From: SHZI01 sp964384525
Lineage (GTDB): Bacteria > Pseudomonadota > Gammaproteobacteria > Steroidobacterales > GCA-2729495
Direction: 5' to 3'
Assembly: GCA_964384525.1 (NCBI GenBank)
Contig: CAYLKO010000003.1
Coordinates: 1-64,000 of the forward strand
DNA length: 64,000 nt
Below, piece after piece: positions 20,149 through 28,900 of the stretch (positions are counted from its first letter, which is position 1; each line of letters begins with the position of its first letter). A program made the position numbers and the translations under genes. The notes under the pieces are model-generated. The model was not told where the DNA came from. It saw nothing but the letters and a program-made list of their open reading frames with translations, and made no database searches.

Positions 20149-22787
20149 CCGCTGAAGACCGGCGGCTTGCCGCAGCGTTTGCTCCGGGGGAAGGCTGGAA
20201 GAAGTGGGGGCCCTACGTGTCCGAGCGACAGTGGGGGACGGGCCGCGAAGACTACAGTCCGGACGGCACGGCCTGGGAATATTTCCCGCACGATCATGCG
20301 CGCAGTCGCGCCTATCGCTGGGGCGAGGATGGCATTGCCGGGGTATCCGATCGCAACCAGCATCTCTGCCTGTCGCTGGCCCTGTGGAATGGCAGGGATC
20401 CCATACTCAAGGAGCGCCTCTACGGCCTGACCAACCGCGAGGGCAATCATGGTGAAGACGTCAAGGAGCTCTACTACTACCTCGATGCCACCCCGACCCA
20501 TGCCTATCTCAAGATGCTCTACAAGTATCCGCAGGTGGAGTTTCCCTACGATCGTCTGGTTGAGGGCAACCGGCAACAGGGCATCGATGCGCCCGAGCTG
20601 GAACTGATCGATACCGGCGTTTTCGATGACAACCGCTATTTCGATGTCTTCGTCGAGTATGCGCAGGCGGCGCCCGAAGACATCCTGATGCGCATCTCGG
20701 CCGTCAACCTGGCAGCCGAAGAGGCGGTTCTGCACATCCTGCCCCAGCTGTGTTTTCGCAATACCTGGAGCTGGAAGCCCGGCGAAGCCAAACCAAGAAT
20801 GTTTGCCGTCGACGAGGGCGAGGTGCTCATCGAGCATCCCCTGCTCGGCACTTATCGCCTGTATGTAGAGAACGCGCCCGAACTGCTGTTCACCGAAAAC
20901 GAGACCAATGTCCGGCGTCTCTTCGGCATGGATGGTGCGGGCCCGTTCAAGGATGGCTTTCATGAGCGGGTGATTCACGGCAATGCAGCCGCCGTGAATG
21001 CAGCCCGCGCCGGCACCAAGGTCGCCGCCTGGCATGCACGGAAGATACCGGCCGGCGGCACGCACCGGATCCGGCTGCGTCTCAGCCGACAGCCGCGTTC
21101 CCGGCCTTTCCTGGATTTCGATGAAATCCTTGCCGGGCGCATTGCCGAAGCCGACGAGTTCTACGCCCGGGTTCAGCACGATCTGGACAATGCCGAGGCG
21201 CGCCACGTGCAGCGTCAGGCCTTTGCCGGCCTGATCTGGTCGAAGCAGTTCTATTACTACGATGTGCCGCAGTGGCTGCATGGCGATCCGGGCCAGCCAG
21301 CTCCGCCGGAGAGCCGCCGGCATGGCCGGAATCGCGGCTGGCAGCATCTCAACAATGCGGATGTGGTGTCCATGCCGGACAAGTGGGAATACCCCTGGTA
21401 CGCGGCCTGGGACCTGGCGTTCCACATGATTCCCTTTGCGCTGATCGATGCCGGCTTTGCCAAGCGCCAGCTCATCCTGTTGCTGCGCGAGTGGTACATG
21501 CACCCCAACGGGCAGATTCCCGCCTACGAGTGGGCTTTCGGTGACGTCAATCCACCGGTGCATGCCTGGGCGGCGTGGCGTGTCTTCCAGATCGACCGGG
21601 CGCAGCATCCGTTGCAGAACGACGGCAAGGGTGATCTGCAGTTTCTGGAGCGCGTGTTCCACAAGCTGATGCTGAATTTCACCTGGTGGGTGAATCGCAA
21701 GGACAGCGACGGCAACAACGTGTTCCAGGGCGGCTTCCTCGGCCTGGACAACATCGGCGTCTTCGATCGCAGCGCCCCGCTGCCCATGGGCGGGCGCATC
21801 GATCAGTCGGATGGCACGAGCTGGATGGCCATGTATTCGCTGAACCTGATGCGCATCGCCCTGGAGCTGGCCCTGCACAATCCCGTGTACGAAGACATCG
21901 CCACCAAGTTCTTCGAACACTTTCTGCACATTGCCGAGGCCATGAACAACGCCGGCAAAAGCGCCACCGGCCTGTGGGATGACGAAGACAAGTTCTACTA
22001 CGACCTCCTGCACATGCCGGATGGCCGGACCGAGCGGCTCAGGGTGCGGTCGATGGTGGGGTTGATTCCGCTGTTTGCCGTCGAGACCCTCGAGCCGGAG
22101 ATGCTGGAAAAGCTGCCCGACTTCAACCGGCGCATGGAATGGTTCCTGAACTACCGGCCAGACCTGGCGGCACTGGTCTCGCACTGGCAGGTGGCCGGCA
22201 AGGGTCAGCGCCGGTTGCTGTCGCTGCTGCGCGGCCACCGCATGAAACGGATCCTGAAGCGGATGCTGGATGAAACCGAATTCCTGTCGGACCACGGCAT
22301 ACGCGCCCTGTCCCGGTTTCACGCGGATCATCCCTTCGTCTTTCACATCGACGGCAGCGTGCTTGAAGTGCGCTATCAGCCGGCCGAAGCCGACACCGGC
22401 CTCTTTGGCGGCAATTCAAACTGGCGGGGACCGGTCTGGTTTCCGGTGAATTTCCTGATCATCGAGTCGCTGCAGAAGTTTCACCACTATTACGGTGATG
22501 ATTTCATGGTGTAGTGCCCGACCGGGTCCGGCCGCTACGTGACGATCAACGAGGTGTCGAACGATCTGTCACTGCGGCTGACGCGGATTTTTCTTCCGGA
22601 TGCCGAGGGCCGACGCCCGGCGCTGGGTCAGTATCCGCGGATGCAGACCGACCCGAACTTCAAAGACCACCTGCTGTTCCATGAATATTTTCACGGTGAC
22701 TCGGGGCGGGGTGTGGGCGCCTCCCATCAGACCGGCTGGACCGCGCTGGTCGCCAAATTGCTGCAACCGCCGCGCCGATCGTCCTAA
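20145..22787 (+). CDS. MGH1-like GH63-type alpha-glucosidase, interrupted by an in-frame TAG
   Basis: Frame of 880 codons including one stop. Family segments run without a break: GWKKWGPYVSERQWGTGRED, EYFPHDHARSRAYRWGEDG, YYYLDATPTHAYLKMLYKYP, KWEYPWYAAWDLAFHMIPFA, WAFGDVNPPVHAW, FLGLDNIGVFDRS, GGNSNWRGPVWFPVN. Residue 789 position is TAG (22512-22514); directly after it the same frame continues CPTGSGRYVTINEV and ends EYFHGDSGRGVGASHQTGW, the conserved C-terminus with catalytic residues. Relatives have Glu before CPTGSG, so one GAG-to-TAG change explains the stop. A GTG start overlaps the upstream stop. If not read through, the product lacks its last 92 residues and is likely inactive. Related enzymes act on glucosylglycerate, mannosyl substrates or oligosaccharides; this one's substrate is unknown. 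Confidence 0.85.
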
Positions 22788-23449
22788 TGCGGAATGCCGA
22801 CGGCAATGAATTCGGCAATGCCGGTGGCGACGAACTGCACGCCGATGCAGACGAGAATGAAGCCCATGATGCCCTTCATTGACGCAATGCCGTCGTGGCC
22901 GAGCAAGGCCAGGATGCGCGGCGAAGCCCGCAGGATCAGCCAGGCGGACGCGGCGACGCTCACGATGACGAGCACCGCAACGACGTAACCACCGACGCGG
23001 CCGGTGGGGCTGCCGGGCGCTGCCAGCTGGCTCAGGCCCGTGATCACCACCGACATGGAGCCGGGCCCGGACAAGGTCGGCAGGGCCAGCGGCACCAGCG
23101 AGGGATCGGGTCGTGCGGTCTGTGGAGCCGACGGGCCGGGTGGATGCGCGTCCTCATGGGCAAAGAGCAGGCGAAAGCCCAGAAATGCAATGATCATGCC
23201 GCCCGCAACCCGCAGCGCAGCCAGCGATATGGAGAAAAACTGCAGCACCAATGCGCCGGAAACCAGGCAGACCAGCAGGACAACCGCGGAATTGATGGCC
23301 GCCCGCCGGGCGATGACCGCATGTTCACGGCCCGACATGCCGCTGGTGAGCCCCAGATACAACGGCACCGCGGCCAGCGGATTCATCATCGCAAACAGCG
23401 AGACGATCCCGGTCAGGTAGGCTTCGAGCCATGGTTGCAGGGTCAGCAC
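22784..23449 (-). CDS. MarC/YchE/YhgN-family membrane protein
   Basis: 221 residues with six predicted membrane segments. Family motifs: SLFAMMNPLAAVPLYLGLT near the N-terminus, AGGMIIAFLGFRLL in the third helix, and PLALPTLSGPGSMSVVI in the second half, which mirrors the first. Function of the family is unknown; an early link to multiple antibiotic resistance was not upheld. Stop codon TAG overlaps the TAA of the convergent glucosidase gene. Confidence 0.88.
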   Translation of the reverse strand: MLTLQPWLEAYLTGIVSLFAMMNPLAAVPLYLGLTSGMSGREHAVIARRAAINSAVVLLVCLVSGALVLQFFSISLAALRVAGGMIIAFLGFRLLFAHEDAHPPGPSAPQTARPDPSLVPLALPTLSGPGSMSVVITGLSQLAAPGSPTGRVGGYVVAVLVIVSVAASAWLILRASPRILALLGHDGIASMKGIMGFILVCIGVQFVATGIAEFIAVGIPH

Positions 23450-23488
23450 GGTTGTATGCTAGCAGCGCAATCTTTGAGGAGAGATCAG

Positions 23489-24052
23489 ATGGCCAAAAAA
23501 AATGGCAACAACTAGGGTGCCGGCGCCGTTCTGACCGACATCAAGACACTGCGGAAACGCGCGCGCCAGCACATCCAGGCTGGTGCGGTCACGCCGGGTT
23601 ACGGCGCCGATCGCGAAGTCGTGCTGCGGCTGCTGAATGAAGCGCTGGCAACGGAAATCATCTGCGTCCTGCGCTACAAGCGCCACTTCTACATGGCGAC
23701 CGGCATTTCCTCGCAGAGTGTGGCCCAGGAATTCCTGACCCACGCCAATGAAGAGCAGGGCCACGCGGACGAGATATGCGCCCGCATCGTGCAGCTCGGT
23801 GGCGCGCCCAATCTGTCGCCGGAGGGCCTTGCGACCCGCAGTCATGCGGAATATGTCGAGGGTGAGGATCTCGTCGACATGATCCGGGAGAACCTGATTG
23901 CCGAGCGGATCGCGATCGACAGCTATCGGGAAACGATCGCCTGGCTGGGTACCAAGGACCCCACCACGCGGCGCATGCTCGAAGGCATTCTGGCGATGGA
24001 AGAAGAGCATGCCGACGACATGGCCGGCCTGCTCGAACAGCTGGGTGCGTAG
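23489..24052 (+). CDS. Ferritin-like (bacterioferritin-type) protein, with in-frame TAG at codon 9
   Basis: 187 residues plus an internal stop. Four-helix diiron motifs: NEALATEIICVLRYKRHFYM (E-x6-Y), HANEEQGHADEICARI (ExxH), ENLIAERIAIDSYRE and AMEEEHADDMAGLL (ExxH). These proteins store or oxidise iron, or protect from peroxide. ATG 23489 has a perfect RBS (GAGGAG, 8 bases upstream). After MAKKNGNN comes TAG (23513-23515), and the same frame continues AVLTDIKTLRKRARQHI, conserved in homologues. The next start codon in frame (GTG 23621) would delete about 36 conserved residues. The gene's real stop is also TAG. It may be a pseudogene, a consensus error or a readthrough site. Confidence 0.8.
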
Positions 24053-24082
24053 CAGCCGGCGCGTGGACGCCGGCGGGCCGGA

Positions 24083-24298
24083 TCAGACGTCGTAGTCGTC
24101 GAAGTCCTCGATCGCCTTGCGCAGCTGGCGGCGCTCGTGGGCTTCCTCGATCCTGCGGGCGGCCAGCAGGTGAAACCCTGGCCGGGCGCTGTTCCCGGCC
24201 GCACCACCTTGAAGCTCGGCTGCCGACTCGTCGGCGTCATCGCCGTCGTCGGGGGATTCCCATTGAAGGTCCGGTGGGGCCGACTCGCGCTTCGCCAT
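24083..24298 (-). CDS. Small acidic protein (PA3496-like)
   Basis: 71 residues. The N-terminal half is acidic and disordered (SPDDGDDADESAAELQ); the C-terminal half is a charged helix AARRIEEAHERRQLRKAIED ending FDDYDV. This two-part layout resembles the PA3496 family of small gammaproteobacterial proteins whose role is unclear. The match is by pattern only. Confidence 0.5.
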   Translation of the reverse strand: MAKRESAPPDLQWESPDDGDDADESAAELQGGAAGNSARPGFHLLAARRIEEAHERRQLRKAIEDFDDYDV

Positions 24299-24394
24299 CG
24301 TCTGGTTCCTGTGACGAACGATTCCGGTGCGAAAGATATTTCAATATTCGGGCAAGTCAAGCCGCAGATGGTCGCAGGCGGCCGGCGCCCCCGG

Positions 24395-25573
24395 TCAATT
24401 CACCGGACTGCCGGCAGCGGCGGCCAGCCGGCGCTTGAGGCCAAGCGCTGTCGGAATGTAAATGGCCAGCGCGGTCAGGCAGCAGACAATGGCCACCTCA
24501 TTGGCTGATCCCAGGCTGTTGCCGCGATCCAGAAATTCGCTGACGATCATTGGCCCGAGGAAGAAGCCGCCGATCTGCGCGGTCGGAATCAGCAGGCTGA
24601 TCTTGCCGGTGGTGTCGCTCAAGGCGACCGTACCCATCAGGTAGGGACCGTTCATGTTCCAGAAGAACTGGAATACCGCGGCCGTCACCGCAAACTGCAT
24701 GAAGGCCATCTCGCCCTGCAACAGCGAGATCATCGCCACCTGCATCAACAGGGCCACCGTCACCGGGATGATCCGGCCGACGCGGTCGGCCAACGCCGAC
24801 GCCGCGAAGGCGCCCAGCGCGCCCACGCCCGTGGAGATGGCCAGGGCCAGGCCCACGCGGGCGGACTCGAGACCGGCCGTGGTACCGATCAGCTTGACGA
24901 AGGCCCAGATCGAGCCCAGTCCCGTGCACCAGATCAGCATGATGAGGAGCGCAATCAGTGCCGGCCTGGCGGAGCCGCGCGCTGGCCCTGCCGCAGCATG
25001 ATGTCCGCCGCCAGCGCCGGACTGGGGGATCCAGCCGGTGGTGACCAGCGCAACCACGGCCAGTGCCGCGAGCGGCATCAGGACACCGCCGATGCCGGCG
25101 GCTGGCAGGAGCGGCAGTTGCAGCGGCAGCACGAGAAAGCACACCACCCCCAGGATCACCTGGGCAGCGATCAGGAAGGCGAAGTTGCGATCCTTGTTGA
25201 GGGTGCCGCTGACAATGGCCATGGACAGCGCGAAGGCGGTTCCCTGGCCGAAGAAGCCCACCAGGAAACGCAACAGGGTGAGGGCCCCGGCGCTCGTCTG
25301 GTAGCTCGAGGCGAGATTGCCCAGGATGACGACGAGGCTGGCGAAGATGGCGGCGTTGCGCCAGGAGACGCGACTCATCCACAGGGTCGCGACCAGCGGC
25401 GCCAGGGCGGTACCCAGGGCCTCCACCGCGAATATCCGCCCGGCACTTTCGGCGGGCAGGCCCATGCCGGCGACCAGCAGTTCCGTCATGACAGGTCCGG
25501 CGAGCAGGCCGAATACACCCATGCAGGCCAGCAGCATGGCAGCGATGATCGTGGTCGGCTTGTCCGTGGTCAT
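24395..25573 (-). CDS. MFS transporter
   Basis: 392 residues, twelve membrane helices in two bundles joined by a loop at about 190-210. The N-terminal half has VEALGTALAPLVATLWMSR in place of the classic MFS loop motif; the second half repeats the topology (ALAISTGVGALGAFAASALADRVG, where ADRVGR is the loop 8-9 motif). Substrate unknown. It lies 66 bases behind the LLM gene and may share its transcript with the metallopeptidase. Start at MTTDKPTT is preferred to the longer form. Confidence 0.85.
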   Translation of the reverse strand: MTTDKPTTIIAAMLLACMGVFGLLAGPVMTELLVAGMGLPAESAGRIFAVEALGTALAPLVATLWMSRVSWRNAAIFASLVVILGNLASSYQTSAGALTLLRFLVGFFGQGTAFALSMAIVSGTLNKDRNFAFLIAAQVILGVVCFLVLPLQLPLLPAAGIGGVLMPLAALAVVALVTTGWIPQSGAGGGHHAAAGPARGSARPALIALLIMLIWCTGLGSIWAFVKLIGTTAGLESARVGLALAISTGVGALGAFAASALADRVGRIIPVTVALLMQVAMISLLQGEMAFMQFAVTAAVFQFFWNMNGPYLMGTVALSDTTGKISLLIPTAQIGGFFLGPMIVSEFLDRGNSLGSANEVAIVCCLTALAIYIPTALGLKRRLAAAAGSPVN

Positions 25574-25639
25574 GGTGCGGGTTTCCCGGTGCAGCAGCAA
25601 TGGGCCGCTACTCTACAGCGTACGGCCGGCATCCGGGAA

Positions 25640-26683
25640 TCAGTTGCAGGCCTCGAAGTGGGGCAGCACATGCCGGGCGACGATATCGAGGCCCGCCATC
25701 GGTTCGTCGAAGAGACGGATCGAGAGTTCCGTCAGGCCGGCTTTTTCGAAGATCCGGAAGCGCTCGATCTGGTGATCGATGTCGCGGAGATCGCCGGCGG
25801 ATGAGCAGGCGGCGATCAGGCGGTTGACGATCGACTCGGGCACATCCTCGATCCTGCCGCTGCGGGTCCAGAACGCCTTGGCGAAGTTCTGCCACTTGTC
25901 GATGACGAGCTGGCGTTCCACGGCCGTGACATAGGGCTCCATGTCGTACTTCGGCGGCAGCAGCTCGCCTCTGAAAACCAGTTCGCGCCGGGCTTCATAC
26001 ATGGATCTGTCACGATCCGCCTTGATGTGCCAGGCCCAGAAATTGCCCACGCGAAAGTCGTCGGCCGGTGTGGTCCTCGCCGCGAGGCCGGCCCGCAGAT
26101 GTTCCATGTGATGACCGATCTTCTCCGGCGTCACGTCGCTCATCTGGGTGCCATCGGCCAGCCGGCCTGCCAGTTCCAGCATCTTCGGTCCCGTGGAACA
26201 GGTGTAGATGCCGGGCCTGGGAGCCTTCGCCCAGCTGCTTTTCAGCGGCCGGCCCAACTGGAAGAGCTCGCCCTTGAAGCCCTGCACGAACTTGCCCGAG
26301 GTCACGGCCTTGACGATCTCGACGGCCTCCGTGACTCCCTGGAGCATGCGATTGGCCTTCGGTTCCATCCTGCGGCCCGTGGCGCCCATCACCGAACCGC
26401 CGCCGCCGATGGCAACCATGGCCCGGCCCTGGCTGATTTCATTCAGCGTGAGCACCGCGTTGGCAATCTTCAGCGGATGCATTTCATACGGGCTTACCGC
26501 GAGTGCGCCGAGCTTGATGCGCTTCGTGGCCAGGGCCGCCGGCACCAGGGCCACGAACGCGTCCGGGTTCTGGTGGTAATTGGAATGCCAGAGCGCCCGG
26601 AACCCGAAGTTTTCGGCGGCGACGGCAATTTCGGCGACTTCGGTGGCCGTGAGGTCAGGCTCGAGGATGATGTCTATCTGCAT
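25640..26683 (-). CDS. LLM-class F420-type oxidoreductase
   Basis: 347-residue TIM-barrel of the bacterial luciferase-like monooxygenase superfamily, F420-dependent subgroup. Seen: MQIDIILEPDLTATEVAEIA, FRALWHSNYH, HPLKIANAVLTLNEISQGRA and VAIGGGGSVMGATG, the stretch that contacts the deazaflavin or flavin. It is closely similar in sequence and identical in length to the gene at 38167. Because the genome encodes F420 synthesis (44992-50583), F420H2 is the likely cofactor, but FMN cannot be excluded. The ATG overlaps the preceding metallopeptidase gene by 10 bases. Confidence 0.86.
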   Translation of the reverse strand: MQIDIILEPDLTATEVAEIAVAAENFGFRALWHSNYHQNPDAFVALVPAALATKRIKLGALAVSPYEMHPLKIANAVLTLNEISQGRAMVAIGGGGSVMGATGRRMEPKANRMLQGVTEAVEIVKAVTSGKFVQGFKGELFQLGRPLKSSWAKAPRPGIYTCSTGPKMLELAGRLADGTQMSDVTPEKIGHHMEHLRAGLAARTTPADDFRVGNFWAWHIKADRDRSMYEARRELVFRGELLPPKYDMEPYVTAVERQLVIDKWQNFAKAFWTRSGRIEDVPESIVNRLIAACSSAGDLRDIDHQIERFRIFEKAGLTELSIRLFDEPMAGLDIVARHVLPHFEACN

Positions 26684-27180
26684 GGTGTGGCGGTCGGCAA
26701 CAGTTGCTTGTACAGGCTGGATTCCCGCTGGTAGAAGCCCTTGGTATGAAACGACTGCGTGAGCTTCAACAGGACGAAGTCCAGATGGTGGCAGAGCTCA
26801 TGCAACAGGGTGCGGACAAAGGTCCGGTAGGCCACGATGCGGCCACGCTTGGCCGTGCGCATCCACACGGTGATCGTGCCGTCCGGGCCCTGGGCCGGAC
26901 TGTACAGGCCGTGCAGTTCGCCCCAGTTGCCCGCCGGCCGCTCCGCCAGCACGGTGACTGCCGGCGGGCGTACGCCAAGCCGTGCGCACACCCGGCGCAG
27001 CAGCTGGCTGCAGGCGAGGGCGGTGGGGCGGCTTTCGCCTGATTTCAGTGCCTGGGCGATGCGCCCGGTGACATCGGCAAGCTCTGTGGCGGCCGGCACC
27101 GGCAACGTGGTGATCTGGTCGCTCTGCCGGTAGACGCGCTGCTGCCGCGGACTGAGACGATGATAATAGCGGTAGACCAT
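26674..27180 (-). CDS. Putative zinc metallopeptidase-like protein
   Basis: 168 residues. LLHELCHHLDFVLLKLTQSF carries HExxH with a further His-Asp, followed by HTKGFYQRESSLYKQLL, an arrangement seen in small bacterial metallopeptidase-like proteins. The N-terminal part is basic (YRYYHRLSPRQQRVYRQSD). No signal peptide, so cytoplasmic. It leads a likely operon with the LLM and MFS genes. Confidence 0.65.
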   Translation of the reverse strand: MVYRYYHRLSPRQQRVYRQSDQITTLPVPAATELADVTGRIAQALKSGESRPTALACSQLLRRVCARLGVRPPAVTVLAERPAGNWGELHGLYSPAQGPDGTITVWMRTAKRGRIVAYRTFVRTLLHELCHHLDFVLLKLTQSFHTKGFYQRESSLYKQLLPTATPCR

Positions 27181-27248
27181 CGCAAAAGTTTAGCCGACGA
27201 TGCGTGGCGCCGCCCTGCCCGTCGTTGTTGGCATATTCGAGGTATTCA

Positions 27249-27899
27249 ATGAACCTGACCCTGTACACCAGTCCCGGTTCCGGTAATTGCTACAAGGTTG
27301 AGCTGTTCCTGCGCCTGTTGCATCTGCCTTATGAAACCCGGCTGGTGAACCTGCGCCAGAACGAACACCTGAGCGTGGCTTTCCTGGCCCGCAACCGCTT
27401 TGGCCAGATTCCCGTGCTGGTGGATGGCGATGAAGTGCTGACGGACTCCCATGCCATCCTGCTGTATCTGGCCGGCCGCTATGGCGAGTTCACGCCGCAC
27501 GCCTGGGCGCCGCTGGATCCCCTGTGCCTGGCGCGCGTGGTGCGCTGGTTGTCGGTGTCGGCCAATGAAATCCAGAATGGCCTGGCCATGCCGCGCGCCA
27601 TCAAGGCGCTCAACTGGCCGTTGAACTACCAGCAGGCCGTCCGCACCGGCTACCGCATCCTGAAGATCATGGACGAGCATCTCGCCAATCGTGAATGGCT
27701 CGCGCTGAAACATGCCACGGTGGCCGACATTGCCTGTTATCCCTACGTGGCATTGGCTGCCGAAGGCGGTGTGGACACCTCGTCGTTCACGGCGGTGCGA
27801 CGCTGGCAGGCGAATGTCGAGGCGATCCCCGGTTACTGGCCCATGCCGCGCGTCCCCGACTGGCCCGAGGTGCCGCTGGTGCCGGTTCCAGTGGTCTAG
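27249..27899 (+). CDS. Glutathione S-transferase family protein
   Basis: 216 residues. N-terminal thioredoxin-like domain: LTLYTSPGSGNCYKVELFLR with Ser/Cys at the active-site end, FGQIPVLVDGDEVLTDSHAI (cis-Pro and glutathione-binding DSHAI). C-terminal helical domain with ATVADIACYPYVALAAEGG, the conserved N-capping box. Likely conjugates or reduces small electrophiles. Start at MNLTLYTS; upstream in-frame Met residues have no homology. Stop is TAG and overlaps the convergent DUF1838 gene by 4 bases. Confidence 0.88.
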   Translation: MNLTLYTSPGSGNCYKVELFLRLLHLPYETRLVNLRQNEHLSVAFLARNRFGQIPVLVDGDEVLTDSHAILLYLAGRYGEFTPHAWAPLDPLCLARVVRWLSVSANEIQNGLAMPRAIKALNWPLNYQQAVRTGYRILKIMDEHLANREWLALKHATVADIACYPYVALAAEGGVDTSSFTAVRRWQANVEAIPGYWPMPRVPDWPEVPLVPVPVV

Positions 27900-28798
27900 C
27901 TGCCGGCCGTCTGGCTGCCGGTTCTTGCCGGCGCCGGCTGCTGTTCCTTCGCGTAATGCTCGAGGCTCGAGTGGCTCGGACCATAGTCTTCGGTCGGCGC
28001 CGACAGCATGTCCGGACAATGCTTCTGCGCATGGTCCAGCAGCACGCGGGGCAGGCGCTCCACTGAATCGAAGCCGGTCATCGTCGACGTGTAGAAGCAA
28101 TGACCGGGCGTCGTGCCCATCAGCATCCAGGGCAGCCAGGGCGTGACGCGATGCCACGTGCCGGTGTAGGGCACGGCCGTCAGTTTCGGGTTCTCCAGAT
28201 CCTTGCGTGACACGAAATAGCGCATCATCTCGGAGACCTGCACCATGGCGCCGCTGGACTCGCGCGGCCACCGGTCCGGCTGCAGTGGATTCGGGTAATT
28301 CAGGTGCATGTCGGTGGACAGGACGAGCGTATCAGCGTTCAACTCCTGCCAGGGAAAGATCAGCGGAATCTTCGGCAGCTTGCTCCGGTCACCGGCAAAA
28401 TCCTCCGGCGCCAGAATGAGGGTGTCGCTGATCGTGTAGTTGAACGGATCATTGATCACCTGCACGACCCTGAGCTTTTCGCTGGTCCAGGGGTTGGTCC
28501 ATTCTTCGATGATGCCGCCCGGCTGACCGAGCCGCGTCAGGCTCGTGTAGAAAATCACTTCCTTGTTGAGGCGCCGGATGTTGCCGTCGGGCAGCGGTAT
28601 CAGGCGCGTGGCCAGAAAAGTCTGGAAGCCGAGCAGGGGCTGAACCTTCTCTCCCGGCCGTACCCCGAGGATCGTTCCGCTGCAGTGGCCGATGCGCTGT
28701 TTGCTGGAGTCGAGGTCGCCATGGATGCGGGCCCAGGCATCCCGGTTCCAGCGGGGGTTCATGAAGTCGATCGTGGTTTCGAAGGGAATGATGGCCAT
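27896..28798 (-). CDS. DUF1838 family protein
   Basis: 300 residues. The family's opening is clear (FMNPRWNRDAWARIHGDLDS), followed by VIFYTSLTRLGQPGGIIEEW and a TNPWTSEKLRV stretch. No signal peptide and no known catalytic motif. DUF1838 genes are common in bacteria that degrade steroids or aromatics, but no function has been assigned. It is divergent from the reductase at 28901. Confidence 0.72.
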   Translation of the reverse strand: MAIIPFETTIDFMNPRWNRDAWARIHGDLDSSKQRIGHCSGTILGVRPGEKVQPLLGFQTFLATRLIPLPDGNIRRLNKEVIFYTSLTRLGQPGGIIEEWTNPWTSEKLRVVQVINDPFNYTISDTLILAPEDFAGDRSKLPKIPLIFPWQELNADTLVLSTDMHLNYPNPLQPDRWPRESSGAMVQVSEMMRYFVSRKDLENPKLTAVPYTGTWHRVTPWLPWMLMGTTPGHCFYTSTMTGFDSVERLPRVLLDHAQKHCPDMLSAPTEDYGPSHSSLEHYAKEQQPAPARTGSQTAGS

Positions 28799-28900
28799 CG
28801 TGAGATCTTCCTTTTTCAGGCGGTCACGTGTTGTTCAGTGAAGTGGAACGAGACTGCTCGGAGTCTAGCGGGAAGGCGGGCAGGCAGGTACGGTAGACCC

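Noticed and set aside
23495..23502. Programmed frameshift at the A8 run of the ferritin-like gene
   Set aside because: The downstream conserved part is in the same frame as the ATG; a shift would move away from it.
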